Origin: Panulirus ornatus
Taxonomy: Eukaryota > Arthropoda > Malacostraca > Decapoda > Palinuridae
Reading direction: 5' to 3'
Assembly (NCBI RefSeq): GCF_036320965.1
Contig: NC_092287.1
Span: 10,345,297 to 10,409,296, forward strand
DNA: 64,000 nt
The position numbers were made by a program, and so were the translations under genes. The first letter of the stretch is position 1. Each line of letters opens with the position of its first letter. Positions 1-10,084 of this stretch are shown here, in pieces. The notes beneath the pieces are model-generated. The model worked only from the letters and a program-made list of their open reading frames with translations, was not told the DNA's origin and did no database searches.

Positions 1-438
1 CCCTTACGTTACTTACTCGATCAAACCACCTCACACCACACATTGTCCTCAAACATCTCATTTCCAGCGCATCCACCCTCCTGCGCACAACTCTATCCAT
101 AGCCCACGCCTCGCAACCGTAGAACATTGTTGGAACCACTATTCCTTCAAACATACCCATTTTTGCTTTCCGAGATAATGTTCTCGACTTCCAAACATTC
201 TTCAAGGCTCCCAGAATTTTCTCCCCCTCCCCCACCCTATGATTCACTTTCGCTTCCATGGTTCCATCCGCTGCCAGATCCACTCCCAGATAACTATAAC
301 ACTTTACTTCCTCCAGTTTTTCTCCATTCAAACTTACCTCCCAATTGACTTGACCCTCAACCCTACTGTACCTAATAACCTTGCTCTCATTCACATTTAC
401 TCTTAACTTTCGTCTTTCACACACTTTACCAAACTCAG

Positions 439-1530
439 TCACCAGCTTCTGCATGAATCAGCCACCAGCGCTGTATCACCAGCGAACAACCACTGACTCA
501 CTTCCCAAGCTCTTTCATCCACAACAGACTTCATACTTGCCCCTCTTTCCAAAACTCTTGTATTCACCTCCTTAACAACCCCATCCATAAACAAATTAAA
601 CAACCATGGAGACATCACACACCCCTGCCGCAAACCTACATTCACTGAGAACCAATCACTTTCCTCTCTTCCTACACGTATAGATGCCGTACACCCTCGA
701 TAAAAACTTTTCACTGCTTCTAACAACTTGCCTCCCACACCATATATTCTTAGTACCTTCCACAGAGCATCACTATCATCTCTATCATATGTCTTCTCCA
801 GGTCCATAAATGCTACACACAAATCCATTTGCTTTTCTAAGCATTTCACACATACATTCTTCAAAGCAAACAACTGATCCACACATCCTCTACCACTTCT
901 GAAACCACACTGATCTTCTCCAATCTGGTGCTCTGTACATGCCTTCACCCTCTCAATCAATACCCTCCCATGTAATTTACCAGGAATACTCAACAAACTT
1001 ATACCTCTATAATTTGAGCACTCACTCTTATCCCCTTTGCCTTTGTACAATGGCACTATGCAAGCATTCCGCCAATCCTCAGGCACCTCACCATGAATCA
1101 TACATACATTAAATAACCTTACCAACCAGTCAACAATACAGTCACCCCCTTTTTTAATAAATTCCACTCCAGTACCATCCAAACCCGCTGCCTTGCCGGC
1201 TTTCATCTTCCGCAAAGCTTTTACTACCTCCTCTCTGTTTACCAAATCATTTTCCCTAACCCTCTCACTTGGCGCACCACCTCGACCAAAACACCCTATA
1301 TCTGCCACTCTGTCATCAAACACATTCAACAAACCATCAAAATACTCACTCCATCTCCTTCTCACATCACCACTTCTTGTTATCACCTCCCCATTGGCCC
1401 CCTTCACTGAAGTTCCCATTTGCTCCCTTGTCTTATGCACCTCATTTACCTCCTTCCAAAGCATCTTTTTATTCTCCCTAAAATTTGATGATACTCTCCC
1501 ACCACAACTCTCATTTGCCCTCTTTTTCAC
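439..1530 (-). pseudogene. Broken RT domain of RTE-like LINE
   Basis: A 363-codon open stretch covers the linker and the RT fingers and palm. Visible blocks in order are a WSEYFDGLLN linker motif, KAAGLDG, NYRGISLLS, GFRSGRG, MDLEKTYD (motif A) and QGCVMSPW (motif B). The catalytic FADD box reads FAGDT, so the first aspartate of the metal-binding pair is lost. A frameshift just after it ends the frame. RT in this family copies element RNA at a nicked target. This copy should be inactive for two independent reasons, the D-to-G change and the truncation. The ATG start is incidental and not the original protein start. Confidence 0.85.
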
Positions 1531-1799
1531 CTCTTACACCTTTCTCTTGACCTCTTGCCTCTTTCTTTTATACACCTCCCACTCATTTGCATTTTTCCCT
1601 GCAAAAATCGTTCAAATGCCTCTCTCTTCTCTTTCACAAATGATCTTACTTCTTCATCCCACCACTCACTACCCTTTTTAATCAACCCACCTCACACGCT
1701 TCTCATGCCACAAGCATCTTTTGCGCAAGCCATCACTGCTTCCCTAAATACATCCCATTCCTCCCCCACTCCCCTTACCTCCTTTGTTCTCACCTTTTT

Positions 1800-2114
1800 T
1801 CATTCTGTACTCAGTCTCTCCTGGTACTTCCTCACACAAGTCTCCTTCCAAAGCTCACTTACTCTCACAACTCTCTTCACCCCAACATTCTCTCTTCTTT
1901 TCTGAAAACCCCTACAAATCTTCACGTTCGCCTCCACAAGATAATGATCAGACATCCCTCCAGTTGCACCTCCCAACACATTAACATCCAAAAGTCTCTC
2001 TTTCGCGCGATTATCAACTAACACGTAATCCAATAACGCTCTCTGGCCATCTCTCCTACTTACATACGTATACTTATGTATATCTCGCTTTTTAAAACAG
2101 GTATTCCCAATCAC
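1800..2114 (-). pseudogene. Endonuclease C-terminal fragment of RTE-like LINE
   Basis: This 104-codon frame aligns with the endonuclease part of the other copies. It carries a DYVLVDNRAKERLLDV stretch followed by GMSDHYLVEA. The SDH triplet is the conserved end of APE-type retroelement endonucleases, which nick target DNA. The N-terminal half with the GDLN motif is missing here because the copy stops at the (AT)n tract. The frame separates from the RT frame at about 1800 by a frameshift. Confidence 0.75.
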
Positions 2115-2163
2115 CAGTCCTTTTTCAGCACATAGATCTACAAGCTCTTCACCATTTCCATTT

Positions 2164-2165
<2 letters not shown>

Positions 2166-2198
<33 letters not shown>
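2166..2198. repeat. (AT)n microsatellite at LINE/SINE-like junction
   Basis: Pure AT dinucleotide run between the truncated 5' end of the LINE and the 5' end of the SINE-like copy. Confidence 0.95.
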
Positions 2199-2200
<2 letters not shown>

Positions 2201-2436
2201 GGGGATAGGGGAGAAAGAATACTTCCCACGTATTCCCTGCGTGTCGTAGAAGGCGACTAAAAGGGGAGGGAGCGGGGGGGCTGGAAATCCTCCCCTCTCG
2301 TTTTTTTTTAACTTTCCAAAAGAAGGAACAGAGAAGGGGGCCAGGTGAGGATATTCCCTCAAAGGCCCCGTCCTCTGTTCTTAATGCTACCTCGCTAACG
2401 CGGGAAATGGCGAATAGTTTAAAAGAAAAGAAAGAA

Positions 2437-2437
<1 letters not shown>
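2199..2437 (+). mobile_element. SINE-like non-autonomous element, full length (~235 bp)
   Basis: A short element with the same 5' start (CTGGGGATAGGGGAGAAAG) in five copies of this window and a 3' end carrying CTACCTCGCTAACGCGGGA, then AATGGCGAATAG and a purine-rich tail into (TA)n. It has no ORF. The 3' motif is shared with the RTE-like LINE, which suggests mobilisation by that LINE. No clear RNA polymerase III A or B box is visible at the 5' end, so it does not look like an ordinary tRNA-derived SINE. It is flanked on both sides by (TA)n. An alternative is a fragment of another LINE's 3' UTR, but the repeated fixed 5' boundary argues against that. Confidence 0.8.

Positions 2438-2471
<34 letters not shown>
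2438..2471. repeat. (TA)n microsatellite
   Basis: TA run that forms the 3' tail of the SINE-like copy and directly abuts the 3' end of the next LINE copy. Confidence 0.95.
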
Positions 2472-2473
<2 letters not shown>

Positions 2474-3664
2474 CATTTTACTTTGTCGCTGTCTCCCGTG
2501 TTAGCAAGGTAGCACAAGGAGACAGGCGAAAGAATGGCCCAACCCACCCACGTACACATGTATATACATAAACGCGCACACACGCACATATACATGCCCA
2601 TACATTTCAACGTATACATACATATACATACATAGACATATACATATGTACACGTGTACATATTCATACTTGCTGCTTTAATCCACTCTCGTCGTCACCC
2701 CGCCACACATGAAATCGCACCCCAATCTTTCCTCAGTCATTCTCTCCATATTACCAAACCATTTCAAGACACCCTCTTCTGCTCTTTCAACAACACTCTT
2801 TTCATTACCAAAAATCTTTTTTACCCTTTCATTACTTACTCGATCAAACCACTTCACACCACATATTGTCCTCAAACATCTCATTCCCAACACATCCACC
2901 CTTCTCCGCACATCTCTATCTATAGCCCATGCCTCGCAACCATATATCATTGTTGGAGGCATTATTCCTTCAAACATACCTATTTTTGCTTTCCGAGATA
3001 ACGTTCTCGCCTTCCACACTTCCACACTTCATCGCTCCCAGAACCTTCGCCCCTACCCCAGCCTGTGACTCACTTCCGTTTCCATGGTTCCATCCGCTGC
3101 TAAATCCACTCCCAGATATCTAAAACACTTCGCTTCCTCCAGTTTTTCTCCATTCAAACATACTTCCTGATTGACTTGTCCCTTAAGCCTACTGTACCTA
3201 ATAACCTTGCTCTTATTCACATTTACTCTCAGCTTCCCTCTTTCACAAACTTTACCAAACTCAGTCACCAGCTTCTGCAATTTCTCACCCGAATCAGCCA
3301 CCAGCGCTGTATCATCAGGGAATAACAACTGACTCACTTCCCAAGCCCTTTCATCCACAACAGACTGCATACTTGTCCCTCTCTCCAAAACTTTTGCATT
3401 CACCTCCCTAACAACCCCATCCATAAACAAATCAAACAACCATGGAGACACCATACACCCCTGCCGCAAACGAACATTCACTGGGAACCAATCACTTTCC
3501 TCTCTTCCTACACGTACACATGCCTTACATCCTCGATAAAAACTTTTCACTGCTTCCAGCAACTTTCCTCCCACAGCATATATTCTTAATACCTTCCACA
3601 GAGCATCTCCTCCTACTATGTCATATGCCTTCTCCAGATCCATAAATGCTACATACAAATCCAG
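2472..3664 (-). mobile_element. RTE-like LINE copy, internally deleted and 5'-truncated
   Basis: The minus-strand 3' end starts with the family tail (TTTGTCGCTGTCTCCCG on the plus strand). The long-form 3' UTR follows to about 2715. An internal deletion then joins the UTR directly to coding sequence for the ERMTEERL region. The RT C-terminal half follows to 3664, where it stops at FMDLEKAYD (motif A). The conserved GRPNWRWK block and the stop region are missing because of the deletion. Confidence 0.85.
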
Positions 3665-3688
3665 CAGGGAGTGCAGTGGTAGAGGCAA
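3053..3688 (-). pseudogene. RT palm and C-terminal fragment of RTE-like LINE
   Basis: An open stretch of about 211 codons starting near RT motif A (FMDLEKAYD). It includes QGCMVSPW (motif B), and the catalytic box reads FPDDT instead of FADDT, so both aspartates are kept. LRVNVNKSKV and YLGVDLAADGT follow. The first few codons lie outside the element. It lacks the N-terminal RT blocks and endonuclease, so it is a truncated relic. Confidence 0.8.
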
Positions 3689-3795
3689 AAATAAGTTGAA
3701 GAGGAGATGGAGTGAGAATTTTGAAGGACTGTTGATTGTGGTAGGTCATCAGGTTCCGAGTGAAGGTGCTCAGCTGCAGGGACATGTGTTGACAC

Positions 3796-3827
<32 letters not shown>

Positions 3828-3966
3828 ATTACTATCAGTGTGTTACGGGGAGAGAGTTTTACACTCGTGTTGCCCCGTCTCTTAAAGTTGCGCATATTTA
3901 CCATTGGCTTCCTGAAATTACTGGAGAGAAACGTTTACACTATTACAGTTGTCGGCCGACCCTAAG

Positions 3967-4035
<69 letters not shown>

Positions 4036-4130
4036 ACACACACACACAAAGATGACCCACCACAATCAACAGTCCTTAAAAATTCTCACTCCATCTCCTC
4101 TTCAACTTATTTTTGCCTCTGCCACTGCAC
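3671..4130. repeat. Foldback: 80 bp inverted arms derived from an RTE-like LINE
   Basis: Arm one (3671-3750) and arm two (4051-4130) are reverse complements with about 3 mismatches in 80 bases. Both carry GAGGAGATGGAGTGAGAA, equivalent to the RRWSEYFEGLL linker of the LINE ORF. The 300 bp loop holds a (GT)n run at 3798-3828 and a long (CA)n run at 3969-4048, themselves complementary. Arm two continues into a longer minus-strand LINE fragment, so arm one looks like a snap-back or gene-conversion copy. Confidence 0.85.
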
Positions 4131-4800
4131 TTCCTGCTGCCTTTACTGATGCTCCCAGTTACTCCCTTTCTCTCCCAACATTATTCGCCTCCTTCCAGAA
4201 CAATTTCTTATCCTCCCTGAAAATTGCCGATACTCTCTCGCCCTAACTCTTATTTGCTCCCTTTCAGGCTCTGCGCCTTTCTCTTAACCTTCTGCTGCTT
4301 TCTCTTATACATTTCCAAATCACTCGCACTTCTTCCTTGCATTTAACGATTACAGACCTCTCATTTCTCTTTCACTAACTTAACCTCCGCATCCCATCAC
4401 TCACTATATCCTTTTTCACATGACCACATTCCACTTTCTGCATGCCACACACACACTTCTCTCGCACATGGCAGCACCGCTTCCCTAGCTACCATCCCTT
4501 TCTCACCCATTCCCTTACCTTCGTTTGATCTCACCTTCTGCCATTCTTCACCCAGTCTCTCCTTGGTCTCTCCTCACACAAACCTCGTTTCCAAGCTCAC
4601 TCAGTTGCACCACCCTCTTCCCAATTACTTCATTTATCATTTCGCTTTTTTTCCTAAAGCCTCTACAAACATTTCCCCCCTTGCGTTCACCAGAGAATGA
4701 TCAGACGTCCCGCTAGCTGCCTTTCTTAGCACATTTACATCCAGAAGTCTCTCTTTAGCACCACTATCAGTAAAGACATGATTTGACAATGCCCGTTTAT
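4051..4800 (-). mobile_element. Divergent RTE-like LINE fragment (linker and endonuclease tail)
   Basis: Minus-strand sequence encodes degraded versions of the linker and endonuclease C-terminus, including DSGAKERLLDVNVL and GTSDHSLV. It is clearly more diverged from the other copies here than they are from each other, so it may be a second subfamily or an older insertion. No RT is attached. The 5' side dissolves into (TCTG)n/(CT)n at about 4828. Confidence 0.75.
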
Positions 4801-4827
4801 CATCCACTCCACTCATACACCAAGTCT

Positions 4828-4923
4828 CTGTTTGTGTCTGTCTGTCTGTCTCTGTTTGTCTGTCTGTCTCTTTGTCTGTCTCTCTGTCTCTCTCTTTGTC
4901 TGTCTTTCGCTCTGTCTGTCTGT

Positions 4924-5012
<89 letters not shown>
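4828..5012. repeat. Compound (TCTG)n/(CT)n microsatellite
   Basis: Imperfect TCTG and TCTC repeats to about 4930, then a pure CT run to 5012. Open frames across it (poly-Ser/Leu or Arg/Glu) are artefacts. Confidence 0.95.
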
Positions 5013-5015
<3 letters not shown>

Positions 5016-5657
5016 TTATGTATACACACACACGCCCGACCTCCCTGGCCCATCCTGTCTTCCTTGTTGGATCTCCCTTGCTTCTCAATACCAGCGCCTT
5101 TTGTAGATGATAGGCGTACGACTTATGGACGACGGACGAGGCGTTGTGTATATCCATAAATCCAATATATACCCACAGAGGAGTTCAAGAACGCCTCTGT
5201 GAACCCGTCCTCATAATGGAGTGTCTGAGTAAAGGCATGACTCCATCTGTTTACGTTCGTCGTGGATCCGGGTTGGATACACGCGAACGCTGCCTGTAGC
5301 ACGGGCGTGTGTGCCATGCCTGGAGGGAAGGAGGAGGGTAGTGGTGGTAGCAGTGGTGGTGTGTTAAGCCATTTATTTTTTAATTCCTTTTTTTTTTTTA
5401 TTCCTGGAATCAATTGAAGGCTATCTTAAGGCTGCCCTGTCATTAACTCAAGTGCTGGTTGTAGAGTACGACATGTTACTCGTATGACTCTTTTATTTTT
5501 TCTTTTCTTTTTCTTTTTTCTTTTGTGCCTGACGAAGGAGGAGACTGGACTGACGAAGGAAGAGAGGCAGTCACTGAAGCAGTCATGGACGCAAAGGTTG
5601 GGGAGGGAGGGAAGAGGAGGGAGGGAGGGAGGGAGGGAGGTTCTGCTTGCTTGAGGA

Positions 5658-5660
<3 letters not shown>
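5013..5660. other. Unassigned single-copy-like sequence
   Basis: No recognisable ORF, element or RNA. It contains a (GGGA)n patch near 5605-5640 and a T-rich patch near 5490-5525. Confidence 0.6.

Positions 5661-5719
<59 letters not shown>
5661..5719. repeat. (GA)n microsatellite
   Basis: Pure GA run of about 59 bases. Confidence 0.95.
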
Positions 5720-5721
<2 letters not shown>

Positions 5722-5970
5722 TGATCGCTATGTCATGTGTGTGTAAACTGATAATCATTAAAGAATGGTTTACTGAATTCAGTCGTTAGCCATTCGGCTT
5801 AGAATACACAGTTGAGGAACCACATAATTAGGAGATGTGTCATGATGATGACTAGCTAATTAATCACATGAGAGCTTAAGATCAAGTTGGAGCTGGATAC
5901 ATATACGCTTTGAGTAAACACATGAGTTAGGTCTATCGACACAATACAGGATGTTTTACACAGCAAATTT

Positions 5971-5973
<3 letters not shown>

Positions 5974-6014
<41 letters not shown>

Positions 6015-6033
6015 GTGTGTGTGTGTGTGTGTG
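5974..6033. repeat. (GT)n microsatellite
   Basis: GT run with one interruption (TTG) near 6013. Confidence 0.95.
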
Positions 6034-6825
6034 ATAACGATCCATTATCGTACCGTCGTAGTACCATAACGGTGCACTAGGAAGACCAGTGCGTCTTCTT
6101 AAGTTACGCAGGTACTTTAGATGCCACACAACTTTCGTAGTAGTTTCCCGGAGTCATAAGGTCGATCGACTTATGACTAGTCTTAAGGACCTTCGTCTTT
6201 AATGAATCTTTATTCACGACACTATTTTGTATCAGTCGCTTTCGTATTCCAGGACGATGTAGTGTGGGTGATACCTCCCCTGGGTCACATACACTTGGTC
6301 ATCCTAGGGAAAAAGAATAGATCATGAAGTACCCCTTCGTCCACAACATATGTTAAATGATTTATTTTCACGCGTGATTTACGTATAAAAAGAAAAGTAA
6401 TTATCCACAAGCATACTTTGTTTAGGCGGAAAAAGATTTTGAGTGGCTGTCATTTTGTAAATATGGAGTTTATTATTATGCAAATTTCCTGAATTAACAA
6501 GGGGGCCGTCTAAGTCTCGCTACTTCGTTTTCTATACTCTTAAAAATGTCTTAACGTTTTCGTTCACTCTTCTTTTCCATGGTGTGGAAAGGAAAAGGGA
6601 AAGGAATTGTGAGTGTCTCTCACAGGCCACTTTTCCCTTCTCATGCACTTACACACTCGCCAGACTCCGCCATTGGCAAGGCTTTTATCATTAGGTCAAT
6701 GGACGAAAAGGAGTACAGTCTTGTTAAGGAACTTTGTGATCCAAATGGGTACATCATTTCCCTGCTCCTGATTGGGGATGATTCTTTGAGGTTCCAGGCG
6801 CCTTTAAAAGGGCACTGAGGTTGTA

Positions 6826-6827
<2 letters not shown>
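6034..6827. other. Unassigned sequence before the tRNA-like palindrome
   Basis: No gene is recognised. A 79-codon frame at 6579-6818 has no recognisable motif, is low-complexity at its start and has no supporting context, so I do not call it a gene. Confidence 0.5.

Positions 6828-6862
<35 letters not shown>
6828..6862. repeat. (TA)n microsatellite
   Basis: TA run just left of the tRNA-like palindrome. Confidence 0.95.
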
Positions 6863-6863
<1 letters not shown>

Positions 6864-6900
6864 GAATAAAGTGCATATGAACGCGCACCTTCATAGAACA

Positions 6901-7080
6901 TACAAGCCTCCAACAGCCAGGATCGAACCCGGGACCCCTGTGCAAGAGACAGGCATGTAATCGCTAGGCTATGGGACTGTATAATATACAGTATAATATA
7001 CAGTCCCTTAGCCTAGCGGTTAGCATGCCTGCCTCTTGCACAGGGGTCCCAGGTTCGATCCTGGCTGTTGGAGGCTTGTA
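6901..7080. repeat. Palindrome of two divergent tRNA-like heads
   Basis: Left arm 6901-6983 and right arm 6997-7080 are near-perfect inverted copies with a 13 base spacer and roughly six differences. Read outward from the centre, each arm has an A-box-like TAGCCTAGCGG (7009-7019 on plus; matches TRGYNNARNGG) and a B box GGTTCGATCC (7052-7061). The mirrored pair lies on minus. A short anticodon-like stem, CCTG with CAGG, surrounds CTCTTGC. The acceptor ends do not pair, so neither arm is a functional tRNA. The layout gives two potential divergent polymerase III promoters. A poly-T run follows at 7086-7105, which could end a plus-strand transcript. Confidence 0.82.
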
Positions 7081-7105
7081 TGATATTTTTTTTTTTTTTT
7101 TTTTT

Positions 7106-7330
7106 CATACGATTCGCCATTTCCCGCATTTGCGAGGTAGCATTAAGAACAGAGGACTGGGCCTTAGAGGGAAAATCCTCACCTGGCCCCCTTCTCTGTT
7201 CCTTCTTTTGGAAAATTAAAAAAAAACGAGAGGGGAGGATTTCCAGCCACCCGCTCCCTCCCCTTTTAGTCGCCTTCTACGACACGCAGGGAATACGTGG
7301 GAAGTATTCTTTCTCCCCTATCCCCAGGGA
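7106..7330 (-). mobile_element. SINE-like non-autonomous element, full length
   Basis: Minus-strand copy of the ~235 bp element. On the plus strand it runs from CGATTCGCCATTTCCCGC, the reversed 3' tail, to CCTATCCCCAGGGA, the reversed 5' end. The tail motif carries a change (CATTTGCGAGG), so the stem is weakened. It lies between a poly-T run and a (TA)n tract. Confidence 0.8.
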
Positions 7331-7360
7331 TATATATATATATATATATATTTTTTTTTT
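7330..7360. repeat. (TA)n plus (T)10
   Basis: TA run at 7330-7350 followed by ten T, separating the SINE-like 5' end from the LINE 3' end. Confidence 0.9.
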
Positions 7361-7956
7361 CATTTTGCTTTGTCACTGTCTCCCGCGTTAGCGAGGTAGC
7401 GCAAGGAAACAGACGAAAGAATGGCCCAACCCACCCACATACACATGTATATACATACACGTCCACATACGCAAATATACATACCTATACATCTCAATGT
7501 ACACATATATATACACACACAGACATATACATATATACACATGTAAATAATTCATACTGTCTGCCTTTATTTATTCCCATCGCCACCTCGCCACACATGG
7601 AATAACAACCCCCTCCCCCCTTATGTGTGCGAGGTAGCGCTAGGAAAAGACAACAAAGGCCCCATTCGTTCACACTCAGTCTCTAGCTGTCATGTAATAA
7701 TCACCGAAACCACAGCTCCCTTTCCACATCCAGGCCCCACAGAACTTTCCATGGTTTACCCCAGACGCTTCACATGCCGCGGTTCAATCCATTGACAGCA
7801 CGTCGACCCCGGTATACCACATCGTTCCAATTCACTCTATTCCTTGCACGCCTTTCACCCTCCTGCATGTTCAGGCCTCGATCACTCAAAATCTTTTTCA
7901 CTCCATCTTTCCACCTCCAATTTGGTCTCCCACTTCTCCTCGTTCCCTCCACCTCT

Positions 7957-7958
<2 letters not shown>
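7361..7958 (-). mobile_element. RTE-like LINE 3' end (long-form 3' UTR plus C-terminus)
   Basis: A complete long-form 3' UTR (7361 to about 7700) and the last ~80 codons of the ORF, with GRPNWRWK, GLNMQEGERRARNR and RRAVNGLN blocks. The UTR has both tail-motif copies: the terminal one at about 7380-7405 and the inner one at about 7630-7650. The 5' side is truncated at a (CA)n tract. Confidence 0.85.
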
Positions 7959-7993
<35 letters not shown>

Positions 7994-8039
7994 ACACACA
8001 CACGAACACACACACGAACACACACACGAACACACACAC

Positions 8040-8107
<68 letters not shown>
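7959..8107. repeat. (CA)n with CGAACACACACA repeats, then (TA)n
   Basis: CA run, four 12-base CGAACACACACA-type units, and a 67-base TA run from 8041. Confidence 0.95.
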
Positions 8108-8109
<2 letters not shown>

Positions 8110-8610
8110 AATGCTGTCTCTCGCGTTAGCGAGGTAGCGCAAGGAAACAGACGAAAGAATGGCCCAAACCACCCACATACATATGTCCACACACACAAAT
8201 ATACATACCTAAACATCTCAAGGGAAAGGGAGCTGTGGTTTCGGTGCATTATTACATGACAGCTAGAGACTGAGTGTGAACGAATGTGGTCTTTGTTGTC
8301 TTTTCCTAGCGCTACCTCGCACACATGAGGGGGGAGGGGGATGTTATTTCATATGTGATGAGGTGGCGATAGGAATGAATAAAGGCAGACAGTATGAATT
8401 GTGTACATGTATATATATGTGTATGTCTGTGTGTGTATATATATATATGTATACGTTGAGATGTATAGGTATGTATATTTGCGTGTGTGGACGTGTATGT
8501 ATATACATGTGTATGTGGGTGGGTTGGGCCATTCTTTCGTCTGTATCCTTGCGCTACCTCGCTAACGCGGGAGACAGCGACAAAGCAAAATAAAATAATA
8601 AATAAATAAA

Positions 8611-8613
<3 letters not shown>
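8108..8613. mobile_element. Foldback of two RTE-like LINE 3' ends (tail to body)
   Basis: 8108-8220 is a minus-strand 3' UTR end. It joins without spacer at 8220/8221 to a plus-strand 3' UTR (8221-8613), which begins in the AGGGAAAGGGAGCTGTGG block and runs to the terminal motif and an AATAAATAAATA tail. The minus piece and the last part of the plus piece are inverted copies of the same ~115 bp UTR end. The plus piece holds both tail motifs, near 8310 and 8555. Confidence 0.85.

Positions 8614-8702
<89 letters not shown>
8614..8702. repeat. (TA)n microsatellite
   Basis: TA tail of the plus-strand LINE 3' end, with one CATA interruption. Confidence 0.95.
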
Positions 8703-8822
8703 ATGGTCCCTCGAGCTTAAAGACTGCACTTCATGCGAGAGCAGGGTAAGGCTGCAGCCTTTGTCTTGGAAGGGTCCTCGACCACGGTGTTCTGTTTTTC
8801 AAATTCAAGGCAGAGCCCACGT

Positions 8823-8866
<44 letters not shown>

Positions 8867-10084
8867 TTCAATGTGTCAGTGATGGATTAAGATAAGCGAT
8901 AAGGTAAAGGTCTTAAGACCAGGCAATTTTGACTAGATCCACAAGGAGAACTCAAAAGACGAAAGTAAAGGGTAAATCACCAGAGAATAAAAGTGCGGAA
9001 ATCTATTAGTTATCAGTCACGATAACGAGGATCAAAAGTGTCCATGACTGATATATGAAATAAAGAAGATGACGCATGAAATCATGAGAGATGTGTAATG
9101 AGATGACAACAGAACTTTGGAAATTATAGTTAATGTGTGTGAATATATGTATTCACTTTAGTTAAATGACCTCACAAGGCCCGTAATGAGAGGAAAGATG
9201 GCAAATATATTCTAAGGCAAAATCAGAAGCCAGATTAGTCTTCTTTCGTAATTCTAGACTTTAGTCATAGAAACAATAATGCCATTAACGCAGACAGACT
9301 TTATAGAAAACAATAGGTACGGATGAGGTAGTAGGAACAGTTTCTGAGGCTGACTAATAGATGGAGATCGTGAAGATTGATACAGTGGAGCGGAGACCTG
9401 TGTACATACAGAGGTGCACAGGCAATTACGTGAGGCTGTAAAAAAAAGGCAAAAAAAGAATATATGCTCCGTTGGAGATAGAGCAATCAAGGAAGTTAAT
9501 GGGCCTGGTTGATGTAAAGTTTAGAAAAGTGGAAAGCATACAGGATCGGTGTGTGTTAGCTAAAATGGTGATTTAATGAAAAGAGAGGATGAGATATATG
9601 GAGGCTGACAGTTCAGCAGTAAGGATCTGCCTGAAAAGTGGGTTGGACCGACGTTAGAAAGGCTAGTGAAGCAGGGAGCTGATAGATGGAAACCTTTGAT
9701 CATGATTTTCTTTAGCTTGGAGGATCCTACACCAGATTAGAAGAGAAGCTCATCAAAAGATCACTGGAGGCCGTAGAATAGCCAGAGGTAACGTCCCCGA
9801 TGAAATCAAGAAGATATATAATGGTTATAATCAAGATGTAAAGGGGACAAGCAATTATGATTCCGTTTCATATGAAGTCATCTATCCAGGAGGTGTTAAG
9901 GCAACCTAAGTAACTCAATTTCAAGGTGGAATTCAGTATTATGCATCAACTTTGATAGACTAGAGAAAGAGAGGGAATAAACAAAAATACAGTCAGAAGG
10001 CAAAAGAATGGGAAACACCAAATGAGGCAAGGGGACAGAGCAGTCCCGCTAAGCACCGCAGAGAGGTACAGGGAACGTTAGGCG
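8703..10084. other. Unassigned sequence, possibly CR1-like 5' region
   Basis: No ORF or RNA recognised. A (CA)n run lies at about 8826-8864. The purine-rich stretch from about 9500 leads into the endonuclease relic and could be its 5' part, but I see no motif that proves this. Confidence 0.5.

Larger units (their letters stand above)
1..2165 (-). mobile_element. RTE-like LINE copy, 3' part cut by window edge
   Basis: This is a non-LTR retrotransposon read on the minus strand. The sense order is the C-terminal half of the apurinic-like endonuclease (about 1800-2160), a linker, reverse transcriptase (RT, about 440-1300), and the RT C-terminal region running off the window at base 1. The endonuclease tail keeps a GMSDH motif that contains the SDH catalytic triplet of APE-type nucleases. 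The RT keeps NYRGISLL, MDLEK and QGCVMSPW blocks, typical of the RTE clade. The 5' end stops at a (AT)n tract at 2166, inside the endonuclease, so the copy is 5'-truncated. Several frameshifts split the reading frame. The clade call comes from motif order and the absence of a zinc-finger ORF. Confidence 0.88.

Noticed and set aside
4828..5012. Ser/Leu-rich or Arg/Glu-rich proteins across CT/GA runs here and at 60.4-62.6 kb
   Set aside because: Pure microsatellite translations.
6579..6818. Possible 79-codon host gene
   Set aside because: No motif, no homologue recognised, no splice or promoter context. Best treated as a chance frame.
6997..7080. Functional tRNA gene
   Set aside because: A and B boxes and a short anticodon-like stem exist, but the acceptor stem does not pair and the sequence is mirrored in a palindrome.
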